From NCBI GenBank assembly GCA_964423265.1, contig CAYREF010000033.1:1-22005 (forward strand): a DNA stretch of 22,005 bases, read 5' to 3'. Position 1 is the stretch's first letter. Each line of letters begins with the position of its first letter. Below are positions 15,484 to 22,005 of this stretch, piece after piece. Under the pieces are notes generated by a model, which saw nothing but the letters and a program-made list of their open reading frames with translations, had not been told where the DNA came from and made no database searches. This stretch comes from M55B165 sp964423265. GTDB lineage: Bacteria > Actinomycetota > Humimicrobiia > Humimicrobiales > Humimicrobiaceae. The position numbers were made by a program, and so were the translations under genes.

Positions 15484-15558
15484 TGGAGCGGAAGACGGGA
15501 TTCGAACCCGCGACCCTCACCATGGCAAGGTGATGCTCTACCACTGAGCCACTTCCGC
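15484..15558 (-). tRNA. tRNA-Gly (anticodon GCC) with encoded CCA
   Basis: The minus strand folds into a full cloverleaf. The acceptor stem GCGGAAG/CTTCCGC is followed by T and an encoded CCA end. The D arm has GGCTCAGTGGTAGAGC, the anticodon stem TCACC/GGTGA carries loop TTGCCAT (anticodon GCC, glycine), and the T arm has GGTTCGAATCC. Length is 75 bases with CCA. A run of T follows the CCA. No sign of phage or element integration at its 3' end. Confidence 0.97.
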
Positions 15559-15589
15559 CCGTAATTATTTTACTGATTTTTCAGCTAAA

Positions 15590-15618
15590 ATATTAACTAT
15601 TAACAGTTTAAAAGTCAA
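15590..15618 (-). promoter_or_regulatory. tRNA-Gly promoter
   Basis: TTGACT (15618-15613), 17-base spacer, TAATAT (15595-15590). It lies directly after the LCP stop codon and would start RNA about 25 bases before the mature tRNA 5' end. Confidence 0.55.
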
Positions 15619-15623
15619 CTATG

Positions 15624-17030
15624 CTACTGGTTTTTAATTTCTTCAAACAGCTGCCTAGTAGCTTCCTCATCATATACCACGGCACTTGCTTTCCCTACCA
15701 TCTGGGGCCAGGAAGGAATAGTTGTAATCTCTATATTTCTACCCTCTATCCTGCTCAGAGCCGGCAGTAATTTTAACATATCCCTGAACCCTAAATCTGT
15801 CCAGGTGTAATTCAGCAGGTAATTTACAAATGCGGGAAGCTTTATTATAGTTTCAAAATTAATTTTCTGCTCATACAAAGCTACCATTACTTTAGCTGCC
15901 TCCTTTTCTCTTGCATAAGCACCATCAGGCCTGTGCCTGTTGCGGCATAAAGCAAGGGCTTGCTTGCCATCCAGGTGATGTACCCCCTTATCCAGGTAAC
16001 ACCCGGAAAAACCGTCAGCCAAGTCCTCTGTAACTTCAATAGTAACACCCCCCAGGAAATCAATTAAGGGCACAAAACCGTCAAAATCAGTAATTATATA
16101 ATTATCTATATCCAAGCCAGAAAACTGCTCCACAGTTTCTACTGCAAGCTCAGTTCCGCCAATAGCATGAGCAGCATTAATTTTAGATTCTCCGTGCCCG
16201 GGTATATTTACCCAGGTGTCCCTGGGTATGGTAACTATGGTTCCCTGATAGGTTTCAAGGTTGATATGGACAAGGATTATAATGTCCGTTCTTCCGCTAA
16301 CCCTCCCCCCGGCGCGGTCATGTGAGCTGTCATCTCCCAGTATCAAGATATTTATAGAATCATTTTCCTTAACTTTAGCTGTTAGCTCCTGGCTTTCCCC
16401 TAAAGTAAATGTGGATACAAAGCTGGCATAATTCTTATTAGCATCTTCTAGGCTTACTCCCTGCCCCATGTATTTAATTACATATATATTATTGCCTTCT
16501 TCTACATAGCTTAAAAGATCTACCTCTTTTTCCTCCTGGTCGAGCAAACTATTATATTTATAACCTTTCAGCCCTACCTTTTCTCCTAAAATATATATGC
16601 TATCTTCAACCACCTCTAAATCCATGTCTTCTGCTATAGCCAGATACTGATCCTCAACCATCTCTTTTGACTCTAAATCTTCTACATATACCACTATGCA
16701 TTCTTTACCTCCAGCTTTTTCAATTTTTACTCTCTTACCATCCTCCTCTTCATAAACCATCCATCCGTCAGGACAGATAAAAGAATAATTTTTAAAGCTG
16801 CTGGACTTGCTTGTATATAAATCTGGGATTAATTCCTGATTATCTTTTTCGGCTTGTTCCTCTTCGGCTTCTTCCTCTGGCTGCTTTTCTGCAGGCGCTT
16901 TTTCTATAACCTTCTCTTCTTGTTTGTCTTTAGCATCCTCTTTGTTTAACATAGTCAGCACAACGGCTGCTACAATAACACCAATTACCACCAATATAAT
17001 CAAGTACTTTAAATAATTCCTAAATCTCAT
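15624..17030 (-). CDS. LCP (LytR-CpsA-Psr) family protein with an extra N-terminal domain
   Basis: LCP proteins attach polymers such as teichoic acid or capsule from lipid carriers to peptidoglycan. This 468-residue protein has an N-terminal membrane anchor (about 8-28), a charged Glu/Lys-rich linker (29-66), an added domain (about 78-210) and the LCP domain (226-440). LCP motifs seen are LGDDSS, GRTDIIILV, IPRDTWV (with the phosphate-binding Arg), KINAAHAIGG, DFDGFVPLIDFLGG, LDGKQALALCRNRH and AYAREKEAAK. The added domain starts YSFICPDGWMVYEEEDG and ends SFVSTFTL, which looks like the PsbP/Mog1-type fold seen in lipoproteins; that match is by eye. The ATG at 17030 follows AAGGA. Neighbours are a 3D-domain protein and a small PH-like protein, consistent with an envelope role. 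The protein would face the cell wall. Confidence 0.92.
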   Translation of the reverse strand: MRFRNYLKYLIILVVIGVIVAAVVLTMLNKEDAKDKQEEKVIEKAPAEKQPEEEAEEEQAEKDNQELIPDLYTSKSSSFKNYSFICPDGWMVYEEEDGKRVKIEKAGGKECIVVYVEDLESKEMVEDQYLAIAEDMDLEVVEDSIYILGEKVGLKGYKYNSLLDQEEKEVDLLSYVEEGNNIYVIKYMGQGVSLEDANKNYASFVSTFTLGESQELTAKVKENDSINILILGDDSSHDRAGGRVSGRTDIIILVHINLETYQGTIVTIPRDTWVNIPGHGESKINAAHAIGGTELAVETVEQFSGLDIDNYIITDFDGFVPLIDFLGGVTIEVTEDLADGFSGCYLDKGVHHLDGKQALALCRNRHRPDGAYAREKEAAKVMVALYEQKINFETIIKLPAFVNYLLNYTWTDLGFRDMLKLLPALSRIEGRNIEITTIPSWPQMVGKASAVVYDEEATRQLFEEIKNQ

Positions 17031-17060
17031 AACTTCCTTACTGTTTTAGATAGTTTTTCT

Positions 17061-17124
17061 ATTTTAAAATAATTTCTTTTTTTATCAAATATAATTTTAT
17101 ATAATAGTCCCTGTTCTATAGCAA
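17061..17124 (-). promoter_or_regulatory. Two candidate promoters of the LCP gene
   Basis: TTGATA (17088-17083) with TAAAAT (17066-17061) at a 16-base spacer, and further upstream TTGCTA (17124-17119) with TATAAA (17101-17096) at 17 bases. The second overlaps the likely promoter of the divergent plus-strand gene. Confidence 0.45.
17100..17105 (+). promoter_or_regulatory. Possible -10 element of the PH-like gene
   Basis: A plus-strand TATAAT lies 39 bases before the ATG at 17144; the -35 region is only a T-run. Confidence 0.35.
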
Positions 17125-17143
17125 TAAATTAATGGAGAGTATA

Positions 17144-17479
17144 ATGAGTTCAATCAAGAAAGAGTTGTATTATGTTTTCATGGGACCAGATGAAGAGGCG
17201 ATAAAAACCGTAAAAGGCATCCTAGACAGAACATTAGAGGGCCAACTGGTACTTACAGATAAAAAATTATTTTTTTACTTTAAGTCAAACATTTCCTCAG
17301 ATCAGAAATTTATTGCCACCCATCCATTTATTAAAACAGCTGAACTCAAGGAAGGGCTGATTTATTCAACCCTTAATATCTCTACTAAAAAAGAAACCTT
17401 TGCTATATCAAAAATAAATAAAAAAGAAGCAAGGGAAACCTATAACCTGCTAAATGATATTATTAGCAGCCATAATTAA
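17144..17479 (+). CDS. Small bacterial PH-like domain protein
   Basis: The protein of 111 residues (from ATG 17144) has the pattern of a bacterial pleckstrin-homology (bPH/GRAM-like) domain. A strand LEGQLVLTDKKLFFYF is followed by short strands containing THPFIKTAELKEGLIYS and a C-terminal helix ending NKKEARETYNLLNDII. Such domains are often 100-130 residues, soluble, and occur alone; in bacteria they help in envelope stress or oligomer scaffolds, but their ligands are seldom known. An ATG 12 bases upstream (17132) is in frame, but GGAG at 17134-17137 is spaced six bases from ATG 17144, so the later start is preferred. It faces the LCP gene divergently and ends stop-to-stop against the 3D-domain gene. 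Confidence 0.75.
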   Translation: MSSIKKELYYVFMGPDEEAIKTVKGILDRTLEGQLVLTDKKLFFYFKSNISSDQKFIATHPFIKTAELKEGLIYSTLNISTKKETFAISKINKKEARETYNLLNDIISSHN

Positions 17480-17488
17480 TTATGGCTG
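17467..17488. terminator. 22-bp perfect palindrome over two convergent stop codons
   Basis: The two 11-base halves are exact inverted repeats (CAGCCATAATT and its complement). The TAA of the PH-like gene (17477-17479) and the TAA of the 3D gene (17482-17480, minus) lie side by side at its centre. In RNA it extends by a G-U and an A-U pair. There are no T-runs after it, so it may be a bidirectional 3'-end hairpin of weak terminator type. Confidence 0.5.
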
Positions 17489-17989
17489 TTCCAGGTTTTC
17501 GGCAATTTCAAATGAACCGTCTTTAATATTTATCCATACTCCTTTTCTGCCGAATTTTTTTGCTTCCTTCTTGGAATCAAAAAAGATATCAATCCTATTC
17601 CCTTTTATTTTGCCGCCCGTATCTTCAGCCACAAATGTTCCCAGATCCTTAATTTCAATCTTTGTTCCCAGCGGAATAGTGTCAGGGTCTACTGCCACTA
17701 TGCCTTCCCGGACTTCCGTACCGGTAGCTGTAGTACTGTTGGTTCCCTGGACAGGGTCGTTAGCACTATAGCCGGTAGCAACAAAATAATACCAGTTAAC
17801 ATTCTTTTCAAAACTCACAACCATGGGCCGCTTTTCAACTTCTTTTTTTACTATTACTTCCTTCTCCCGTTTAAATGGTAGCGCATCCTCTATTTGCCTT
17901 GGAGAAACTATGGACATTACAGCAATAAAGGATACAAAAGCTATTAATGACCAAAACAATATGTTTATAGCTATATTATAATTCTTCAT
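17480..17989 (-). CDS. Membrane-anchored 3D-domain protein (putative cell-wall hydrolase)
   Basis: The 169-residue protein has a transmembrane anchor (about 8-28), a basic/acidic linker and a C-terminal 3D domain (about 68-155). The three aspartates that name the domain are present: AVDPDTIPLGT (Asp101), AEDTGG (Asp123) and NRIDIFF (Asp134). 3D domains share a double-psi barrel with MltA-type lytic transglycosylases and occur in Gram-positive resuscitation and stationary-phase proteins such as YabE and YocH, usually with LysM or G5 domains; here the domain has only the anchor. A role in peptidoglycan turnover is inferred. The ATG at 17989 has only weak ribosome binding nearby; GAGGTGA lies 14 bases upstream, with an in-frame stop before any other start. 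It has its own strong promoter, divergent from lexA. Confidence 0.88.
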   Translation of the reverse strand: MKNYNIAINILFWSLIAFVSFIAVMSIVSPRQIEDALPFKREKEVIVKKEVEKRPMVVSFEKNVNWYYFVATGYSANDPVQGTNSTTATGTEVREGIVAVDPDTIPLGTKIEIKDLGTFVAEDTGGKIKGNRIDIFFDSKKEAKKFGRKGVWINIKDGSFEIAENLEQP

Positions 17990-18064
17990 AATTTTTCTTC
18001 ACATCACCTCTAATTATTTAACAAAACCGGTTAAAATCTACTTTATAACTCTACAAAACCCAAA

Positions 18065-18092
18065 ATTATATACATTAAAGGCAATAAGTCAA
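18065..18092 (-). promoter_or_regulatory. Promoter of the 3D-domain gene
   Basis: TTGACT (18092-18087), 16-base spacer, TATAAT (18070-18065) on the minus strand. It gives a leader of about 70 bases before the ATG at 17989. The lexA operator starts 19 bases upstream of this -35. Confidence 0.7.
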
Positions 18093-18110
18093 GGGAATAT
18101 TTTTTAAAAT

Positions 18111-18128
18111 ACTATACATATGTATAGT
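18111..18128. promoter_or_regulatory. Candidate LexA operator: 18-bp perfect palindrome
   Basis: ACTATACATATGTATAGT is its own reverse complement. It covers the -35 element of the lexA promoter (TATACA, 18113-18118), where a repressor would block polymerase. It does not match the Bacillus/actinobacterial (GAAC-N4-GTTC) or E. coli (CTGT-N8-ACAG) boxes. That LexA binds it is inferred from position and symmetry. I saw no second copy elsewhere in the window. Confidence 0.6.
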
Positions 18129-18141
18129 TATAGTCTATAAT
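18113..18141 (+). promoter_or_regulatory. lexA promoter
   Basis: TATACA (18113-18118), 17-base spacer, TATAAT (18136-18141). Transcription would start near 18148, about 20 bases before the start codon, and probably serves lexA, dnaE and dinB. Confidence 0.62.
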
Positions 18142-18168
18142 TACAGTACCTGAATCAGGAGTTATGCA

Positions 18169-18795
18169 ATGAAAAAACTTACCAAAAGGCAAAAATTAGT
18201 GTTAGGGAAAATATATCAATTCATCTCTTCCCATGGGTACCCACCTACGGTAAGAGAAATTGCCGGGAAAATGGGCTTCTCTTCACCCAAAGCAGCAACA
18301 GACCACTTAAATAGCCTGGAAAAAAAAGGTTACCTGAGCAGGAATTCTAGTGCAAGGTCCATAAGGCTTACAGGCAAAGCCTTAAGCCTCCCTGAGTTCA
18401 GGAAAGAAGAAAGCAGCCTTAAAGTTCCCCTTATAGGAAGAATAGCAGCAGGTTATCCCATACTGGCAGATGAAAATATAGAAACTTACTTGAATGTGCC
18501 AAAGGACATAGTTGGAAACAGAAGAATTGATTTTGCCCTAAAGGTTAAGGGCAACAGTATGATTGGCGACCACATAATGGACGGGGACATAATACTGGTA
18601 AGATCCCAAAATACAGCCGAAAACGGGGAGATGGTTATAGCCCTAATAGAGGATGAAGCTACTGTAAAAAGGATATATAAGGCAAAAGATGAGGTTGTGC
18701 TAAGGTCATCCAATCCTTCCTTTCCCCCTATAAAAGTAACGGGGGACATAAAAATTCAAGGGAAAGTAATGGCAGTACAAAGAATCATAAAATAA
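18169..18795 (+). CDS. lexA: LexA SOS repressor
   Basis: LexA represses DNA-damage genes and cleaves itself when RecA is activated on single-stranded DNA. The 208-residue protein has the N-terminal winged helix-turn-helix (RQKLVLGKIYQFI, GYPPTVREIAGKMGFSS, AATDHLNSLEKKGYL) and the C-terminal S24 peptidase domain. The cleavage site is Ala94-Gly95 in IAAGYP, and the catalytic pair is Ser130 (GNSMIGD) and Lys167 (TVKRIY), so it should be self-cleavable. The recognition helix (SSPKAATDHLNSL) differs from the Bacillus type, matching the unusual operator. The ATG at 18169 follows AGGAG with a seven-base spacer. dnaE follows 11 bases after its stop, so the two form an operon that LexA probably controls. 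Confidence 0.96.
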   Translation: MKKLTKRQKLVLGKIYQFISSHGYPPTVREIAGKMGFSSPKAATDHLNSLEKKGYLSRNSSARSIRLTGKALSLPEFRKEESSLKVPLIGRIAAGYPILADENIETYLNVPKDIVGNRRIDFALKVKGNSMIGDHIMDGDIILVRSQNTAENGEMVIALIEDEATVKRIYKAKDEVVLRSSNPSFPPIKVTGDIKIQGKVMAVQRIIK

Positions 18796-18806
18796 GGAGC
18801 AGACAA

Positions 18807-21800
18807 TTGTTTTCCCATTTGCATGTACATAGTGAATACAGCTTGCTTGAATCTTCTATAAAAATAGATAATTTAATAGAATCGGCTGCTCAATACAGCA
18901 TGAATTCTGTTGCCCTTACAGACAAATATGTAATGCATGGAGCAGTAGAATTCTATAAAAAAGCTGTCCAGAAAAACATAAAGCCTATAATAGGTTCTGA
19001 GATCTGCATAAGGGATAAAGGAAAGCTTTTTCACCTTGTTTTACTTGCCAAAAATATAGAAGGTTACAGCAGCCTGTGTAAAATTGTAAGCAACTCCCAC
19101 CTTGAAAAAAAAACGGCAATACCTTCGGTAAGCCTGCCCTTACTAAAAAGCTCCTGCCGCTCCCTTATAGCATTAAGCCCTGAGAGAAGCGGCCAAGTAT
19201 CAGAATTTTTGAGGGAAAACAAGGCAAGGAAAGCCCGGCATGCTATAAAAGAATATAAGGAGATATTCGGCCAGGACTTCTATATAGAAATACAGAGGTA
19301 TCCTCTTGGTGAGAACGCTGGCGGTTCTATTTCCGAGCCCCTGATAAACCTTTCCCGCAAAACCTCCACCCCCGTAGTTGCCACCAATAATGTACACTAT
19401 CTCAGCAAGGAAGATTATAATATATACAGGCACCTGGTTAAATTAAAATTAATGGGAACCAAAAAAGATCCCACTCTAAAGCCGCTGCAAGGCAGCCAGA
19501 ATTACTTTAAATCAGAAAAAGAGATGGAAAGCATGTTTGAGGATTTACCAGATGCCTTAGAAAACAGCCGGGAAATTACAGCCAAATGCGACCTCAAGCT
19601 AAGGCTGGACAATATAGGGGTGCCTGATTTTAAAGTGCCTGAAGGCAGCAGCCAGCCAGGCTACCTGAGAAAGCTATGTTACAGAAAAATCAGTAAAAGA
19701 TACAATAATCCACATTCTAGAATTTTAAAAAGGCTAGAGAACGAACTGAGTATAATTGAGAAAACGGGATACTCTGGATATTTCCTGGTAGTTGCAGACA
19801 TAGCAAGCTTTGCCCGAAAAAACCATATACCAATATGCGGCAAGGGTTCAGCTGCAGGAAGTCTGGTTTCGTATGTGCTGGGAATATCAAATGTAGATCC
19901 GGTAGAAAATAACCTTTATTTTGAAAGGTTTCTTAATGAAGAAAGGCAAGAGCCTCCGGATATTGACATAGACATAGCCAACAAAAAGAGGGATAAAATA
20001 CTTTCCTATCTCCGCTCAAAATACGGCAAAAAAAATACCGGAAGAGTATGCCTTTTCTCTACCATAAAGCCAAGGTCCTCTCTAAGAGAGGCTGCAAGAA
20101 TGCTAAATTACAGCAAGCAGGAAATAGACCAACTGATAACTTCAGGGGACAGAAAAGCTGACAGCAAAAGCCGGTATATGCAGCTGTTTTCCACATCATC
20201 AAAACTGGAAGGCTATCCAAGGCATGTTTCCATGCATCCCACAGCAGTAATAGTATCCAATAGCAGCCTTGACAGCAGCATGCCCCTCATGCTGTCTGAA
20301 ACAAAAGAAGCCATGAGCCAGTATGACATGAAAAGCATAGAAGATCTGGGGATATTAAAAATTGACCTCATAAATTCACTCAGCCTTACCTTAATAGATG
20401 AAGTAAAAAACAGGCTAAAAAAAAGGGGTATAAGCCTGGATCTGCAAGGGTTAGACCACAGAGACCCCAGGATATTTGATATAATAAAAAAAGGGAAAAC
20501 GCTGGGAGTATTCCAGCTGGAAAGCACAGGCATCAGGGCCCTTATGAGGAAGATAAAGCCTGCCAACATAAAAGACATAATTCTTCTGGTATCACTCTAC
20601 AGGCCTGGCCCCCAACAGTCAGGAATGGTAGGAAATTTTATCGAAAGAAAATTTGGGAGGGAAAAAATCTCTTATATTCACAAAGACCTAAAACCTTTGC
20701 TGGAGGATACCTTTGGCATAATACTTTACCAGGAACAGGTTCTCCAGATTGCCAGAAAAATTGCAGGATATTCATTCGGTGAAGCAGATAATCTCAGAAA
20801 AGCCATAACTAAAAGGTCAAAACATAAAATGACAATGCAGAAAAAGAGATTTGTAGCAGGCGGGATAAAAAAAGGGTACCATAAAAAAATAGCGGAAGAC
20901 ATCTTTAATTTAATATCCAAGTTTGCAAGTTATGGGTTTGTTAAAGCCCATGCTGCAGCATATGCGGATTTAAGCTATAAAACATGTTACCTTAAGGCCT
21001 ACTTCCCTGCAGAATTTTTTGCAGTCATGCTTAGCAATAATTCAGGCTATTATATGCCTGAACAGTACATAGAAGAAGCAAGGAGGATGGGTATAAACAT
21101 CAAAGGTCCCCACATAAACAGCAACTGTTTTTCCTTCGGGGTGGAAGACGGTGGCCAGTCTATAAGGGTTCCGATGATATGTGTAAGGGGGTTAGGTAAT
21201 ACCTTTGCCAGATACATAAAAAATGAAAGAGATAGGAATGGCAGGTTCAGGGACTTTGCCGGTTTTTATAACAGGATTTATAAAAAATACAGGGTAACCA
21301 AAACAGCAGTAGAAAACCTTATAAAAGCCGGGGCATTTGATTTTACCGGTAGGGCCAGAAGATGCCTTCTAATGGACTTCTTCAGTTTTCAAAACAGAAA
21401 GGATACCAGGGCAAATGCAAAACTGGGGGACTTTTCTTTTGAAGAAAAACTAAAAGCAGAAAAAGAAATATTGGGGTTTTGCGTTAGGTCAAATCCACTT
21501 TCATGCTACCGCCAGGAATTGAGGAACCTAAGCATTACTCCAAGCAAGGATTTCCTGCTGCTCTCAAAGGGAAAGGACGGCCATCCCTACACACGCCCAA
21601 AGCCTGTGATTTGTATAGGTACAGTAATAAATAAAAGCAAGAAGAAAACCAGGGACGGAAGCCTTATGGCATTCTGCACTTTAGAAGACCGCTATGGAAT
21701 GTATGAGACAGTATTTTTTCCCGGGCCATACGGGGATAATAAAAATATTATTATCCAGGGATCTCCAATCCTGGTTAAAGGAAAATTGCATTATAAGGAC

Positions 21801-21923
21801 GGTAATATATCATTAATAGTAAACAAGGCCATAGGCCTTGAAACCTTAAAAAAGGTAAGGAGCCAGAAAAAAAGCGACCTGGTAAAAAACCAGCTGCTAA
21901 AAGAGACGATGCCATTATGGTAA
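18807..21923 (+). CDS. dnaE: DnaE-type DNA polymerase III alpha subunit, short SOS-linked variant
   Basis: This C-family polymerase has PHP (1-215), polymerase core, tandem helix-hairpin-helix (about 828-848, LIKAGAFD) and OB-fold (933-1010) domains. Catalytic aspartates are intact: PDIDIDI (Asp385, Asp387) and KIDLI (Asp520), with CGKGSAAGSLVSYVLGIS (344-361). At 1038 residues it is shorter than usual replicative DnaE (about 1160) and close in size to the DnaE2/ImuC translesion enzymes. PHP ligands are partly changed: HLHVH is kept, but YSLLE replaces the usual YSLLD, TDKY replaces TDHG, and QRYPL lacks the usual His. No canonical QxxLF-type clamp motif is seen; KLGDF (872-876) is at its usual place. 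TTG 18807 follows AAGGAG with a seven-base spacer. Its place between lexA and dinB argues for a mutagenic, damage-induced role, though it could be the sole DnaE. Confidence 0.93.
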   Translation: MFSHLHVHSEYSLLESSIKIDNLIESAAQYSMNSVALTDKYVMHGAVEFYKKAVQKNIKPIIGSEICIRDKGKLFHLVLLAKNIEGYSSLCKIVSNSHLEKKTAIPSVSLPLLKSSCRSLIALSPERSGQVSEFLRENKARKARHAIKEYKEIFGQDFYIEIQRYPLGENAGGSISEPLINLSRKTSTPVVATNNVHYLSKEDYNIYRHLVKLKLMGTKKDPTLKPLQGSQNYFKSEKEMESMFEDLPDALENSREITAKCDLKLRLDNIGVPDFKVPEGSSQPGYLRKLCYRKISKRYNNPHSRILKRLENELSIIEKTGYSGYFLVVADIASFARKNHIPICGKGSAAGSLVSYVLGISNVDPVENNLYFERFLNEERQEPPDIDIDIANKKRDKILSYLRSKYGKKNTGRVCLFSTIKPRSSLREAARMLNYSKQEIDQLITSGDRKADSKSRYMQLFSTSSKLEGYPRHVSMHPTAVIVSNSSLDSSMPLMLSETKEAMSQYDMKSIEDLGILKIDLINSLSLTLIDEVKNRLKKRGISLDLQGLDHRDPRIFDIIKKGKTLGVFQLESTGIRALMRKIKPANIKDIILLVSLYRPGPQQSGMVGNFIERKFGREKISYIHKDLKPLLEDTFGIILYQEQVLQIARKIAGYSFGEADNLRKAITKRSKHKMTMQKKRFVAGGIKKGYHKKIAEDIFNLISKFASYGFVKAHAAAYADLSYKTCYLKAYFPAEFFAVMLSNNSGYYMPEQYIEEARRMGINIKGPHINSNCFSFGVEDGGQSIRVPMICVRGLGNTFARYIKNERDRNGRFRDFAGFYNRIYKKYRVTKTAVENLIKAGAFDFTGRARRCLLMDFFSFQNRKDTRANAKLGDFSFEEKLKAEKEILGFCVRSNPLSCYRQELRNLSITPSKDFLLLSKGKDGHPYTRPKPVICIGTVINKSKKKTRDGSLMAFCTLEDRYGMYETVFFPGPYGDNKNIIIQGSPILVKGKLHYKDGNISLIVNKAIGLETLKKVRSQKKSDLVKNQLLKETMPLW

Positions 21924-22005
21924 AGGAAAGAAAAATAATACATATTGACATGGATGCTTTCTTCGCCCAAATAGAACAGAGGGATAATCCTAAGTATAAA
22001 AACAG
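21917..22005 (+). CDS. dinB: Y-family DNA polymerase IV, N-terminal part
   Basis: The ATG at 21917 overlaps the dnaE stop by seven bases, so translation is probably coupled. The 29 residues before the window edge contain IIHIDMDAFFAQIEQRDNP, the Pol IV start with the first catalytic Asp and the YF-type steric gate region (DAFFA). The motif is intact, unlike the degenerate ImuB proteins that usually accompany DnaE2, so this should be an active translesion polymerase. The rest of the gene lies outside the window. Confidence 0.9.
   Translation, partial: MVKERKIIHIDMDAFFAQIEQRDNPKYKN

Noticed and set aside
1..22005. CRISPR arrays, insertion sequences, prophage or att sites
   Set aside because: No spaced direct repeats, transposase motifs, terminal inverted repeats or tRNA-end duplications were seen.

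Overview
The window is about 22 kb of AT-rich bacterial chromosome, dense with genes. The gene set suggests a monoderm (Gram-positive type) bacterium or a deep relative of the Actinobacteria/Firmicutes. The signs are an LCP-family cell-wall ligase, a membrane-anchored 3D-domain protein, a LexA of the Gram-positive size class and PheS with a zinc-knuckle insertion. A SPASM-type radical SAM enzyme fits an anaerobic life. I cannot name the species from sequence alone. Non-AUG starts are common: TTG for pheT, xthA, the MATE gene and dnaE, GTG for rplT and AUC for infC.

Left part (1-6480): a truncated MFS transporter reading frame, an unrecognised 566-residue protein with a Cys/His/Asp pattern like transglutaminase or cysteine-protease folds, then on the minus strand a GT4 glycosyltransferase, a ferredoxin-reductase-type FAD/NAD(P) protein and a MepA-like MATE exporter. 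A gap of about 430 bases (5790-6219) holds two dyad-symmetric elements and no convincing gene. A 49-residue CxxC...CxxC protein too short for ordinary gene calling lies at 6220-6369.

Central part (6479-15560, all minus strand): a translation block transcribed as tRNA-Gly, thrS, radical SAM/SPASM gene, infC, rpmI, rplT, pheS, pheT, xthA. The order thrS-infC-rpmI-rplT-pheS-pheT is widespread in bacteria; here a radical SAM gene sits inside it. infC has its own promoter overlapping the radical SAM stop codon, a leader with a terminator-like hairpin and a non-canonical AUC start. Together these suggest feedback control by IF3 and possibly by L20.

Right part (15624-22005): cell-envelope genes (LCP ligase with an extra N-terminal domain, small PH-like protein, 3D-domain protein) lead into a plus-strand SOS cassette, lexA-dnaE-dinB. 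lexA has a perfect 18-bp palindrome lying on its -35 element. It is followed at short range by a short DnaE-type polymerase with altered PHP residues and, with overlapping stop and start, by the first 29 codons of a Y-family polymerase. This looks like a LexA-controlled translesion-synthesis operon with an operator unlike the known Bacillus/actinobacterial or E. coli boxes. It is the most interesting system in the window.
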